Assembly (NCBI GenBank): GCA_002840715.1 | Contig: PHBW01000014.1 | Location: forward strand, 45,384 to 109,383 | DNA length: 64,000 nt | Source of the DNA: Chloroflexi bacterium HGW-Chloroflexi-4 | GTDB lineage: Bacteria; Chloroflexota; Anaerolineae; Anaerolineales; Anaerolineaceae | Reading direction: 5' to 3' | Shown: one piece after another, positions 44,850-54,024 of the stretch | Position numbering within the stretch: position 1 is the stretch's first letter | Layout: every line of letters begins with the position of its first letter | Made by a program: the position numbers and the translations under genes | The notes under the pieces: generated by a model | What the model was told of the DNA's origin: nothing | Databases searched by the model: none | The model's input: the letters and a program-made list of their open reading frames with translations, nothing else

Positions 44850-47639
44850 TTAAAACAGGTTTAATTCCTCAGCACGCCGGATAGCGGCCCTACGATTGTT
44901 CACTCCCAATTTCGTGTAAATATTTTGAGTATGTGTACGTATAGTCGTTAATGAGACCGTACATTCGCGGGCAATTTCAGGTCCATTCAAATCAGTTCTG
45001 AGCAGCTTGAGTACTTCAAGTTCACGCTCGCTCAAAGGTTCGGGTAGTGATTGCGTCGTTATTCGAGGTTTGTATTTATCAATAAAAGTGTTGTTTTCTT
45101 GAAAATTCAATTTGGGATTATCAAACGCAGAACGCAACTTGACTATAAATTGCAACAATCGACGCTCTTTCAATTTGGTTTCTATATCTAATAAAAGATC
45201 CTTAACTGGTTTACCCTCGTCTACAAAAATGCGGATAAATCCCTCTGGTTCGGCAAGGGATATGGCACGTTCAAATGGAATGAGTGCAAGCGAAATTTTG
45301 CCTTCTGCCTGGTAAGCAAGTGCCTGAAGCACCAGGATTTCAATTACACTTTTAATCCGTTGACCATTTTCTGCTGCTTTCAGTAGACGTTCCAAACATG
45401 TTTTGGCCGTTGAAATTGAATCCTCCACTTTATTAATCTTATATTGTGTAATCAATAATTTTGCCAGCGTTATATGGTCATATTCCTTAATAAAACTAAC
45501 ATTTTCTTCTGGTGATACTCTAACCCCGTTTGCCCAATTCGTCGCTCTGTCAAATTTGCCTTGTTTAATCCAAATGCGAGCTTTGAGCGCAGAAATTGTT
45601 TGTATATCGGGCAAAGGTGTTCGGATATAAAGGTGTTCAGCATAATCTAAATGTTTATAGGCAAGATCCAAATCACCGTAGGTTTCATTTAACCGCGCTT
45701 GTGTAATACACTGTCGGTACATCCAGACCGGCAACACAGTTTTTTCACCCATCTTTTTACTCTCATGAAAATTCCGAAGAGCAGCCTCTACATTACCTTG
45801 TTCAAGGTAAAGTTCACTTAATTCACGATATAAATCAACAGTTTCAGGAGAAACTGGTTTGTTTTGTTCCAAAATAAAATTTAATAGTTTTTCAACAGTA
45901 TCAGTAGCCTCTTGAAGTTTACCTAGAGTTAATCTGATTTCTGCTAGAACCACAGTTGTGCTAATAGCATCTGGTATATTGCCAGATTTCTGTAGTTTTA
46001 ACGTGTATTCGGCAAAGACTTGATTAGCAGCTTCAAGGTCGCCGCTAGCCCAATAGGTCATTCCCAGCATCATGGATGCTTGTGCGCGCCTGTATGACCC
46101 TTCATCTGGGATAAGTTCAAGAATTTGGTTTGCGTATTTAAGTGTGTTTTGAGTATTACCCATTGCTTGCGCAATATAGGCATGTCCAATTGCAATCGTG
46201 GCGGTAATTGTTTCAAATTGTTCAAAATCTGTAACGATCAATTCTTCTGAAACCAACTTTGATTGGCCTTTATTGAATCCGGCCTTGTCCAACCAATTCT
46301 CAGTTTCTTTCAATCGTGCTTCGGCAGCTTCAACTTCACCACAACCTAACAAGGCATAAGCATAACAAACATTTAACACTGGTCTATTGTGGATGATTTT
46401 CTCAGGTAAGGCCTTGACCCACTCAAGCCAGGTCAATGTCAGAATAATTCTTTCCTGTGTTGAACTCCAAGCTAATTCCATCAAGCCCGCTGCATAATCG
46501 AATTCTTGAGCAGCAAGTGCATGACGGATAGCATCGGCCGTATATCCATTTTGTTCATACCATCTGCTCGCCAATAAATGAAGTGATTGAACGATATCAG
46601 GTTGTGTCTCCATCAAGTAAGCTTGAAGAACCTCGGCAAAAAGGTGGTGATAACGATACCATTCGCGTTTATCATCCAACGGAGTGAGGAAGAGGTTGGT
46701 GTGGTCCAGAGTATCCAATATTGCTTTGCCATTCTCATACTTCATAATTGCATTGCACAATGAATAATTAAAACTTTTGAGAATACATGTATGCAACAAA
46801 AAATCACGGATATGTTCAGTTTGATGTTTGAGCACTTCTTCGACCAGGTAATCCAAAACAAAACGATGAGTACCAGTGAAAGCCTGGATAAATCCAGTGA
46901 TATCTTCGCGGTCTTGCATCGAGAGTGCGGCTAACTGCAGACCGGCAACCCAGCCTTCAGTTCGATTTTCCAGAGCGATAATGTTTTCAACCGAAAGGTT
47001 GAGATTCATAACTTGGTTTAGAAATGCGCAGGATTCTTCATGGGTAAAGCGTAAATCTGCGGCGCGCAGTTCGGTTAATTGACCTCTGGCTCGATAGCGG
47101 GCCAGGGGGAAAGATGGATCTTCACGTGTCAAGATAATCAAATGAAATTGAGGTGGAAGATGATCAAGTAAAAAAGTTAATGCCTGGTCAATGGGTTCAG
47201 AATCAATCATTTGGTAGTCATCGAGAACCAGGAAGAGGTAATTTGGAAGTGCTGCAATTTCATTCAGCAATGTCGTCAAGAGTTTTTCATTATTTATCGG
47301 CATGTCTGATGATGATTGAAATAATCCCTGTATCTCTTTTCCGATTTCTGGTGCAACTTTTTGTATTGCAGCAATGATGTAAGCCAGAAAGCGTGATGGA
47401 TCGCTATCAGCTTCGTCAAGCGACAGCCATGCAACCGGCTCGTTGCAACGAGCAATCCATTCGCTTAGCAGCGTGGTTTTACCAAATCCGGCGGGTGCAG
47501 AAATGAGTGTCAGTCTACTCTTTGAGTTTTGGTTTTGCCGCAAACTATCATCCAGCCGTTTGATCAGGCGAGGACGAAAAACTTCGTTCAGCCTGGGAGA
47601 TGGAATAAATAATTTCGTTTCTAAAATCGGGGCGGACAT
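44850..47639 (-). CDS. MalT-like (LAL) ATP-binding LuxR regulator, left copy
   Basis: 929 residues from ATG 47639; the longer reading to 47672 adds 11 residues upstream of a TATAAT box and is rejected. The N-terminus (MSAPILETKLFIPSPR) and Walker A SAPAGFGKTT (48-56) define the STAND-type NTPase. Walker B-like LFLVLDDYQMID lies near 130. A long TPR-like helical region (about 380-830) follows. The C-terminal LuxR HTH includes LSERELEVLKLLRTDLNGPEIA and TIRTHTQNIYTKLGV. MalT-type proteins activate transcription on binding an inducer and ATP. It is divergent by 133 bp from a paralog of the same architecture, and downstream on each side lie related genes, so it probably drives its own arm. Confidence 0.94.
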   Translation of the reverse strand: MSAPILETKLFIPSPRLNEVFRPRLIKRLDDSLRQNQNSKSRLTLISAPAGFGKTTLLSEWIARCNEPVAWLSLDEADSDPSRFLAYIIAAIQKVAPEIGKEIQGLFQSSSDMPINNEKLLTTLLNEIAALPNYLFLVLDDYQMIDSEPIDQALTFLLDHLPPQFHLIILTREDPSFPLARYRARGQLTELRAADLRFTHEESCAFLNQVMNLNLSVENIIALENRTEGWVAGLQLAALSMQDREDITGFIQAFTGTHRFVLDYLVEEVLKHQTEHIRDFLLHTCILKSFNYSLCNAIMKYENGKAILDTLDHTNLFLTPLDDKREWYRYHHLFAEVLQAYLMETQPDIVQSLHLLASRWYEQNGYTADAIRHALAAQEFDYAAGLMELAWSSTQERIILTLTWLEWVKALPEKIIHNRPVLNVCYAYALLGCGEVEAAEARLKETENWLDKAGFNKGQSKLVSEELIVTDFEQFETITATIAIGHAYIAQAMGNTQNTLKYANQILELIPDEGSYRRAQASMMLGMTYWASGDLEAANQVFAEYTLKLQKSGNIPDAISTTVVLAEIRLTLGKLQEATDTVEKLLNFILEQNKPVSPETVDLYRELSELYLEQGNVEAALRNFHESKKMGEKTVLPVWMYRQCITQARLNETYGDLDLAYKHLDYAEHLYIRTPLPDIQTISALKARIWIKQGKFDRATNWANGVRVSPEENVSFIKEYDHITLAKLLITQYKINKVEDSISTAKTCLERLLKAAENGQRIKSVIEILVLQALAYQAEGKISLALIPFERAISLAEPEGFIRIFVDEGKPVKDLLLDIETKLKERRLLQFIVKLRSAFDNPKLNFQENNTFIDKYKPRITTQSLPEPLSERELEVLKLLRTDLNGPEIARECTVSLTTIRTHTQNIYTKLGVNNRRAAIRRAEELNLF

Positions 47640-47644
47640 AAAAA

Positions 47645-47766
47645 TAATTATACAACTTCTACAGAAGGGCAAATTATTCTCGTTGTTTTGTTTGTACCAA
47701 GTAATGTCGGCGATCCCTTTCAGCTAATATGAGGATAAAATACCTTTTATGACCTCAATGTATAAT
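47645..47766. promoter_or_regulatory. Divergent -10 boxes of the two LuxR genes
   Basis: GTATAATTA lies 7-10 bases before each ATG: minus-strand TATAAT at 47652-47647 before 47639, and plus-strand TATAAT at 47761-47766 before 47773. The -35 boxes are weak. No Shine-Dalgarno occurs before either ATG, so both mRNAs may be leaderless or nearly so. Confidence 0.5.
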
Positions 47767-47772
47767 TAACTA

Positions 47773-50487
47773 ATGCTATCCGAGCCGTTACTCCTTTCCA
47801 AGCTTTATTCACCACCAATTCGTCCGAATGTTGTGTCACGCCATCGATTGGTTGAAAAATTGAATGCGGGTAGACTGAGTAAATTAACTCTTATTTCTGC
47901 TCCTGCAGGTTTTGGAAAAACATCGCTCCTGAGCGAATGGATCGCAGAGTCAAAAAAACCAGCAGCTTGGCTATCACTGGATGAAGGGGATAGTGAGCTT
48001 AATCGGTTTCTGTCTTATTTCGTCAAAGCATTACAATCAATCGAAATTAACATTCGAAAAGAAGTATTAGATGGTTTTTTATCCAGACAATCACAATCTT
48101 CAATAATTGAACCCCTCTTAATAGAATTACTCAATGAAATTTCAAGTTCCCCCACCAATTTTATATTTGTTCTTGATGATTATCATCTGATCGATTCAAG
48201 ACAAGTAGATCAAACTTTGACTTTCCTAATTGAGAACCTTCCTCCCCAAATGCAATTGGTTATTGCCACCCGTGAAGACCCTCCTCTTTCGCTAGCCCGT
48301 TTACGTATGCGCGGTCAACTGACGGAATTGCGCGCGACCGATCTGCGGTTCACCAGTTCTGAAGCTGCTACTTTTCTCAACCAGATGATGGGGTTTACTC
48401 TGCGCGAAAAAGACATCCAGGCACTTGAAACTCGCACCGAGGGTTGGATTGCTGGACTGCAGCTTGCTGCTCTTTCCATGCAGGGAAGGTCTGACACTGC
48501 TGGATTCATTAAAGCTTTTACAGGTAGTCACCGGTTTGTAGTCGATTATTTGGTTAGTGAAGTACTTGATCACCAACCTGATACTGTGAGAAGGTTTTTA
48601 CTTGAAACTTCTATTCTTAATCGATTGAGTGGTTCTTTGTGTGAGGCTGTAACTGAACAAGCAGGTGGCAAAGAAATGTTGGAAACCCTGGAACGTGGTA
48701 ATTTATTTGTTATTCCACTTGATGATCAGCGTCAGTGGTTTCGCTACCATCATCTTTTTTCAGATGTTCTACAGGCTCACTTATTAGAGGGAAGCGCCGA
48801 TAAGGTATTCGGTTTACATAAAAGGGCCTGTGCGTGGTTTGAACAAAATGGATTTCCAACCGATGCCATTCACCATGCTCTGGAGGCTGAAGACTATGAA
48901 CATGCAGCAGAATTGATCGAATTGATCAGGCCAGAGATGGACCTCAGTTGCTTATCTTCCACATGGCTGGGTTGGGTTAAGAAAATACCTGACGAGCTTG
49001 TCCGCATTCGTCCGGTACTAAGTGTGGGTTATGCTTGGGCTTTATTGGATTGTGGAGAAATGGAACCCAGTGAGGTTCATTTACTTAACGCCGAGCGATG
49101 TCTGAACGCTCCTGAAGGTCAGATGGTTGTGGTGGATGTTGAACAATTTCGTTCTTTGCCAGCGACAATTGCCACTGCCCGGGCTTACCGCTCACTGACA
49201 CTCGGTGATGTTCCTGGCACTGTAAGATTTGCGAGGCAGGCGCTCGAACTCATACCTGAAGGTAACCAGACAAGGTATAGCGAGGCAATTTCTTTGTTAG
49301 GCCTTGCCCAATATACGAATGGAGATCTTGAAGAAGCTGAACGATCATTGACCGATTTCTATATACATCTGCAGAAGACTGATGAAATGGTTACTTTGAC
49401 CGGTATCGCCTTTCTTTTGGCGGATATCAAAGTAACGTTAGGTCGTCTCCGGGATGCTGAATCTACCTATCGAAAAACAATACGTCATGCATCCCGTCAT
49501 AATGAGCCGATAGCCATTGGAGTTGCAGATTTATATCGAGGGCTTGGTGAACTTTACATTCAATGGAACGATCTTGAAAAAGCATCTCAACACTTGCAGA
49601 TTGGCCAACAAATTAGTGAGCAGGCAGAACTAACTGATTGGAAGTATCGATATTATATTTCTCAAGCATTTTTATATGAAGCACAGGGAGATTTTGACGG
49701 CGCGCTCGATTTAATTGATGAAGCAGAACGTGTTCATATTCGCGGGCCTTTACCTGAGGTGCGACCTATCGAGGTTTTAAGGGTTCATTTTTGGTTGAAG
49801 CAAGGGAAGCTGACCGATGCCAGGAGTTGGGCGTGTGAACACAGCCTTTCGGTGGAAGATGACTTGAGCTTTATGAAAGAGTTTGAATATATAACATTTG
49901 CCCGTCTGCTTTTTGAAATCGGCAAAAATGATCAACAGGTTGATTCTCTTGAAAAAGCAATACGTTTGTTGGATCGTTTACTTCAAGAAGCGGAGAAAGG
50001 TCATCGGCAGCGAAGCATTATAAATATCTTATTATTGCGAGCACTTGTTTTCCAGTCGCAAAAAAGAGAAACCGATGCATTAATTCAAATTGAAAGTGCT
50101 ATATGCCTGGCTGAATCGGAAGATTATATTCTCATTTTTATTAATGAAGGTGTTTCTATACAGTCGCTGATTGAAAAGCTAGCTAAAAATCCTATTCATC
50201 CGTTTCGCAGTTTTATATTAAAACTTCAAGCAGCTTTTTCAAAGCAAAATGAGTTACAACAACCAACCAACAATCGTCAAAAAAAGGATATATTAGACCC
50301 TTTAAGTGAACGTGAATTGGAAGTACTCAAACTTCTTAGAAGTGAATTATCCGGCCCAGAAATAGCGCAACATTTAGTCGTGTCACTTAACACGCTACGT
50401 ACTCATACTAAAAACATATTTAGCAAATTACAAGTCAACACACGTCGCGCGGCCATCCGTCGTGCTGAGGAACTAGACTTAATTTAA
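47773..50487 (+). CDS. MalT-like (LAL) ATP-binding LuxR regulator, right copy
   Basis: 904 residues, paralogous to the divergent neighbour over the full length. Walker A is SAPAGFGKTSL near 43-53, with IFVLDDYHLID as the Walker B-like strand and QMQLVIATREDPPLSLARLR following, as in MalT. The TPR-like region is less similar. The C-terminal LuxR HTH has LSERELEVLKLLRSELSGPEIA and TLRTHTKNIFSKLQV. It should bind an inducer and ATP and activate transcription from the adjacent promoters. Downstream lie a terminator, then a TCACA-N6-TGTGA repeat and the small 'CEIRLKGHL' gene, the mirror of the left arm. The start is supported by the hexamer TATAAT 7 bp upstream. Confidence 0.94.
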   Translation: MLSEPLLLSKLYSPPIRPNVVSRHRLVEKLNAGRLSKLTLISAPAGFGKTSLLSEWIAESKKPAAWLSLDEGDSELNRFLSYFVKALQSIEINIRKEVLDGFLSRQSQSSIIEPLLIELLNEISSSPTNFIFVLDDYHLIDSRQVDQTLTFLIENLPPQMQLVIATREDPPLSLARLRMRGQLTELRATDLRFTSSEAATFLNQMMGFTLREKDIQALETRTEGWIAGLQLAALSMQGRSDTAGFIKAFTGSHRFVVDYLVSEVLDHQPDTVRRFLLETSILNRLSGSLCEAVTEQAGGKEMLETLERGNLFVIPLDDQRQWFRYHHLFSDVLQAHLLEGSADKVFGLHKRACAWFEQNGFPTDAIHHALEAEDYEHAAELIELIRPEMDLSCLSSTWLGWVKKIPDELVRIRPVLSVGYAWALLDCGEMEPSEVHLLNAERCLNAPEGQMVVVDVEQFRSLPATIATARAYRSLTLGDVPGTVRFARQALELIPEGNQTRYSEAISLLGLAQYTNGDLEEAERSLTDFYIHLQKTDEMVTLTGIAFLLADIKVTLGRLRDAESTYRKTIRHASRHNEPIAIGVADLYRGLGELYIQWNDLEKASQHLQIGQQISEQAELTDWKYRYYISQAFLYEAQGDFDGALDLIDEAERVHIRGPLPEVRPIEVLRVHFWLKQGKLTDARSWACEHSLSVEDDLSFMKEFEYITFARLLFEIGKNDQQVDSLEKAIRLLDRLLQEAEKGHRQRSIINILLLRALVFQSQKRETDALIQIESAICLAESEDYILIFINEGVSIQSLIEKLAKNPIHPFRSFILKLQAAFSKQNELQQPTNNRQKKDILDPLSERELEVLKLLRSELSGPEIAQHLVVSLNTLRTHTKNIFSKLQVNTRRAAIRRAEELDLI

Positions 50488-50513
50488 GAAAACGTAAATT
50501 CATTTTTTGTCAC

Positions 50514-50548
50514 ACCGACAGGCGACTTAATTCATCTGTCGGTTTTTT
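50514..50548 (+). terminator. Terminator of the right LuxR gene
   Basis: ACCGACAG (50514-50521) pairs with CTGTCGGT (50536-50543), followed by T5. Confidence 0.9.
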
Positions 50549-50587
50549 ATTTTAATTCCGTCAATCATCAAAACAATCACCATTTCA

Positions 50588-50605
50588 ATCACATCATGTT
50601 GTGAT
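50588..50605. promoter_or_regulatory. ATCACA-N6-TGTGAT operator (right arm)
   Basis: Inverted repeat ATCACA-N6-TGTGAT in the gap between the LuxR terminator and the small-protein gene. Its half CATCATGTTGTGATGAC resembles the left-arm repeat. The half-site order (TCACA then TGTGA) is opposite to that of CRP sites. Confidence 0.5.
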
Positions 50606-50673
50606 GACACATACCTACCTTTAAAAGTATTCTTTATCCGAACGACCGCATATGAAAGAAATGAGACAAAGAA

Positions 50674-50925
50674 ATGATTGATAAACTAATATCAAACGAT
50701 CAATACTGCGAAATCCGCCTAAAGGGACATTTGGATGCCCGTTGGGTGAAGTGGTTTGACGGAATGAAGATCACATTGGAAGAGAATGGCAACACACTGT
50801 TAAAGGGCCGCTTGGCCGATCAAGCCGCACTGCACGGTGTCCTAAAAAAAGTGCGTGATGTAGGGCTGCCTTTACTCTCGGTTAATTCCGTTCTTCCAGA
50901 TTCAAAGGAGGAGAGCGATTTATAG
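50674..50925 (+). CDS. Small conserved 'CEIRLKGHL' protein (right copy)
   Basis: 83 residues. QYCEIRLKGHLDARWVKWF, KITLEENGNTLL, ADQAALHGVLKKVRDVGL and PLLSVN make it a clear paralog of the 43756 protein; more than half of the aligned residues agree by eye. Soluble, without cysteine pairs or known enzyme motifs. The shared CEIRLKGHL, LEENGNTLL, DQAALHG and GLPLLS blocks are probably the fold's core; the ends vary. It follows the right LuxR regulator by 190 bp and precedes a DUF4386-like gene by 75 bp. Ribosome site is weak (GAGACAAAGAA), but codon use and paralogy make it real. Function unknown. Confidence 0.85.
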   Translation: MIDKLISNDQYCEIRLKGHLDARWVKWFDGMKITLEENGNTLLKGRLADQAALHGVLKKVRDVGLPLLSVNSVLPDSKEESDL

Positions 50926-51000
50926 TTTTGTTTAATTTAGTCTTGTAATTTGGAATATTAGGAAAATTAGATCACATTTGTTCACAATAAGGAGTAATAA

Positions 51001-51663
51001 ATGAAAAGTTTACAGAAATTCGGTGGAATTGCCGCTCTTTACATGGCATTGGCGCACATGACGGGAATAATTATCTTCATAGTTATTCTTGACTACATCA
51101 ACATTACCGACATTGCCCAAAAAGTTGCTGTAAATATCCAAAACCAGACAATCGTTTTTCTAACTAATTTGTTAATGTATGTTTTCTTCGGTTTTTTCCT
51201 GACAGTGTTTTGTCTGGCTTTGTATAACAGATTGAAAGCTGGGGCTCCAGCTCTGATTCAAGTTGCAACTGTAATTGGAATTATCTGGGCTGGCTCATTG
51301 ATCGCAAGTGGTATGGTGGCGAATGCTGCTCTCACCCCGGTCGTAGCTATCAACGCTACCGACCCAACCCAGGCGGCTTTAACCTGGCAGGGAATTGAAC
51401 CAGTAATTGACGGATTGGGCAACGCAAATGGTGAAATTCTGGGTGGTCTTATGACCTTAATGATCAGCATCGCTGCATTGCGGGCACGGGCATTTGCTAA
51501 GGGGTTGAATATTCTCGGTTTGGTTATTGGTTCATTGGGTGTTATCTCTCTAATCCCAATGTTGACCGGTACACTAACACCAATTTTTGGCCTGACACAA
51601 ATCATCTGGTTCATCTGGATGGGAGTTGTGCTTTTGCGCAGCAACCCAATTCAAGAAGCATAA
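51001..51663 (+). CDS. DUF4386-like six-span membrane protein (A)
   Basis: 220 residues, about six hydrophobic segments. MKSLQKFGGIAALYMALAHM at the start and LALYNRLKAGAPALIQVATVIG in the middle match the 52540 protein, which is a tandem paralog. Later GEILGGLMTLMISIAALRAR and IIWFIWMGVVLLRS complete the layout, which resembles DUF4386 without its exact motifs. A good AAGGAG ribosome site stands six bases before the ATG. It follows the small 'CEIRLKGHL' gene in the same direction, so the two are likely co-transcribed. No enzymatic residues were seen; function is unknown. Confidence 0.8.
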   Translation: MKSLQKFGGIAALYMALAHMTGIIIFIVILDYINITDIAQKVAVNIQNQTIVFLTNLLMYVFFGFFLTVFCLALYNRLKAGAPALIQVATVIGIIWAGSLIASGMVANAALTPVVAINATDPTQAALTWQGIEPVIDGLGNANGEILGGLMTLMISIAALRARAFAKGLNILGLVIGSLGVISLIPMLTGTLTPIFGLTQIIWFIWMGVVLLRSNPIQEA

Positions 51664-51775
51664 TACAGACAATCTAATCGACTTGAATTAATAACTGCAA
51701 CCATTAAAAGGAGAGGTTAACTCTCAACCTCTCCAATAATAAAAATGAAGTAGTAATGGCAATTATAGGAGAAGT

Positions 51776-52438
51776 ATGAAAAAAACAAACCAGTTTGGGG
51801 AAACCGTAGAAGGTTATAACACCCCGGTTTTAAACGAACGGGAAATAAGAGCATCAGCAGGGATACTCTATTTTTTTATGTTCCTGGCATGGATGTTGGT
51901 GATTTTTAATGATGATTATTTCCTGATCAAATTAGTCAACATGATTTTCCTTCTAGATTTCCTAATACGCATGTTTATTAGTCCAAAATACTCACCTTCA
52001 TTAATAATTGGACGATTGTTGGTCGGTAATCAAACCCCCGAATATGTGGGTGCGGCTCCAAAGAAGTTTGCCTGGACGATTGGCCTTCTAATGGCTTCGA
52101 TCATATTTTTACTATTGGTTGTCATGAATTCAACCAGCATTATTACAGGCATTATCTGTCACATCTGTCTTATCTTTTTATTCTTTGAAGCTGTTTTTGG
52201 CATTTGCCTAGGGTGTAAATTTTACCCATTTTTTTATAAGGGAAAACCCCAATATTGTCCGGGTGACATATGTGAGGTTAAGACAAAACAAGAGATCCAG
52301 AAAATATCGTTATTTCAAATTGGCGTTGTTATTGGATTTTTTGTGTTTGTCATAATGACAGCAATCTTGTTTAACGATCGTTTCAATGCCCAACCATCTG
52401 ACTTGTGGGTTAGTGTTCAATCATTTCTATTCGCATAG
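51776..52438 (+). CDS. DUF4395-family membrane protein
   Basis: 220 residues, five to six hydrophobic segments. LNEREIRASAGILYFF, RMFISPKYSPSLIIGR, PEYVGAAPKKFAWTIG and AVFGICLGCKFYPFF are the recognisable blocks of DUF4395, including the two cysteines of ICLGC, which are conserved in the family. A further CPGDIC pair follows. DUF4395 proteins are often found beside thioredoxin- or sulfur-handling genes, which suggests redox or sulfur-related roles, but there is no such neighbour here. It lies between two DUF4386-like genes and has its own AGGAG ribosome site. It could be an insertion into the module or a true member. Confidence 0.88.
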   Translation: MKKTNQFGETVEGYNTPVLNEREIRASAGILYFFMFLAWMLVIFNDDYFLIKLVNMIFLLDFLIRMFISPKYSPSLIIGRLLVGNQTPEYVGAAPKKFAWTIGLLMASIIFLLLVVMNSTSIITGIICHICLIFLFFEAVFGICLGCKFYPFFYKGKPQYCPGDICEVKTKQEIQKISLFQIGVVIGFFVFVIMTAILFNDRFNAQPSDLWVSVQSFLFA

Positions 52439-52539
52439 TTTACTTATGTTTTGAATGTATTAGGTCCACATATTTGGAAACACAGATCATCGAAATTCCA
52501 TTGAACCAATAAAGCAAATTATTTAAAAGGAGATACAAA

Positions 52540-53214
52540 ATGAAAAACATTCAAAAAATGGGTGGAATAGGCTCATTAATCGGAGCGGCAACCAACCTTT
52601 TTGCACTTGTTGTATTTGCAACCGTCCTGGTTCCCAATGGAGACGGATCTGACTACATCGCTTTTCTTGCTGATAATCAAAGTTTTATGCGCGCTTTAGA
52701 CATGATCATCTATTTAGTATTCGGTGTGGGCATTTTACTACTGTCTTTAGCTCTCAATGAGCGTTTGAAGGCTGGTTCACCTTCGCTGGTATACCCTTTG
52801 ACCAGCTTCGGCTTGATCTATGCCGTTTTGGTCATTGTGGTGGGTACACTCTCAATCAGTAGCATGACCACAGCCGTCAATCTTTATGGCGCCAATCCAA
52901 CTCAAGCAGCAACGGTTTGGTTGGCACTCGAGTCTGTAGGAAAAGGTTTGGGGGGCGGGGGTGGTGAAACAATGATTAGCGGATTATGGATTCTTTTTCT
53001 TAGTTATGTAGCATTGCAGGCACGAGAATTTCCCAGAATGTTGAATTACTTTGGTTTGATGGTGGGTGTCTCTGGAATCCTCTCAGTTTTCTTCCCCTGG
53101 TTTCTGGGGATCGCTGTTCTTTACGGGTTAGGACTTATCAGCTGGCTAGCTTGGCTGGGGATTGTTATGTTGCGAAACACCCCAATCTTAAGTCGTTCAC
53201 CATCTCAAGCATGA
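52540..53214 (+). CDS. DUF4386-like six-span membrane protein (B)
   Basis: 224 residues, six hydrophobic segments, paralog of the 51001 protein. Shared blocks are MKNIQKMGGIGSLIGAATN, LALNERLKAGSPSLVYPLTS, the ATVWLALESVGKGLGGG segment matching the ALTWQGIEPVIDGLGN region, and ISWLAWLGIVMLRNTP. AAAGGAG precedes the ATG by seven bases. It is followed after 68 bp by an SDR-like gene. The duplication within the right arm suggests expansion of this membrane family, as often happens for DUF4386 in Chloroflexi. Function unknown. Confidence 0.8.
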   Translation: MKNIQKMGGIGSLIGAATNLFALVVFATVLVPNGDGSDYIAFLADNQSFMRALDMIIYLVFGVGILLLSLALNERLKAGSPSLVYPLTSFGLIYAVLVIVVGTLSISSMTTAVNLYGANPTQAATVWLALESVGKGLGGGGGETMISGLWILFLSYVALQAREFPRMLNYFGLMVGVSGILSVFFPWFLGIAVLYGLGLISWLAWLGIVMLRNTPILSRSPSQA

Positions 53215-53282
53215 CGACAAAACCCTTTGGTGGATTTTGAACTCACGATATTACAAGTTGAATAATTTTTAGGAGAAAAATA

Positions 53283-53969
53283 ATGAAAATCTGCATTATT
53301 GGAGCATCTGGAAAACTCGGCACTTACATGGTTCAGCACGCTTTGGATAGGGGTTATGAGGTTGTTGGAGTCTGTCGGGAGCGTAGCGTTAGTAAACTTG
53401 ATAAATTCAAAGACCGGATCACAATCATTCCAGGGGCGACAAACGATCGACAAGTAATTCAGCAGGCTGTCACTGGTTGTGATGGGGTGCTTACAGTGCT
53501 TATTCCTTGGGGGATTCAAAAATATTCATCTGGAACCGCTCAGGCAGTACTCGACTTCGCTAAACCCGGAGCGAGGTTGATATTTTCCTGCGGCTGGCAC
53601 ATTACACGCGATGGAAAAGATATTTATTCACGTTCGTTTAAAGCGCTTCTCAAGGCGTCTATCCTAATCGGCAAGTTATTACGTGCCGTTGAGATTGATG
53701 ACCAGGAAGAAGCCTGCCGAAGGATTTTTAACAGCTCAACCCGCTGGACGGTCGTTAGAGGCAGTGATCTTGAAGAGGGTGAGAGCCAGGGTCTTCCAGT
53801 TTGGAGTCGGCATGTTGGTGATCCCATTCTGGCCAGTAATATGACACGTCGGGTGGATTTTGCACTATTCATGGTCGCCGCAATTGAAGATGATTCGCTT
53901 ATCCACGAAGCGCCGGCGATTGTCGGATGCAGCACTGCTTCGGCACTTGTTCATGCAGCTCATATGTAG
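53283..53969 (+). CDS. NAD(P)-binding atypical SDR (NmrA/YwnB-like)
   Basis: 228 residues. KICIIGASGKLGTYMVQHAL is the N-terminal dinucleotide-binding motif of atypical SDRs (GxxGxxG), followed by RGYEVVGVCR and GCDGVLTVLIPWG. The catalytic YxxxK of classical SDRs is not evident, as in NmrA-like and flavin-reductase-like members. RWTVVRGSDLEEGES resembles the corresponding segment of these families. It may be a reductase or a redox sensor. It follows the DUF4386-like gene in the same direction with AGGAG before the ATG, and a DUF4386 gene starts 55 bp after its stop. Substrate unknown. Confidence 0.88.
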   Translation: MKICIIGASGKLGTYMVQHALDRGYEVVGVCRERSVSKLDKFKDRITIIPGATNDRQVIQQAVTGCDGVLTVLIPWGIQKYSSGTAQAVLDFAKPGARLIFSCGWHITRDGKDIYSRSFKALLKASILIGKLLRAVEIDDQEEACRRIFNSSTRWTVVRGSDLEEGESQGLPVWSRHVGDPILASNMTRRVDFALFMVAAIEDDSLIHEAPAIVGCSTASALVHAAHM

Positions 53970-54024
53970 GTATGAATTATTAATCCGTCGAATACTATTT
54001 ACACGAAAAATCAAGAGTAAAACT

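Noticed and set aside
50589..50604. TCACA-N6-TGTGA taken as a CRP site
   Set aside because: The half-sites are in the opposite order to CRP sites; the match to the left-arm LuxR repeat explains it better.
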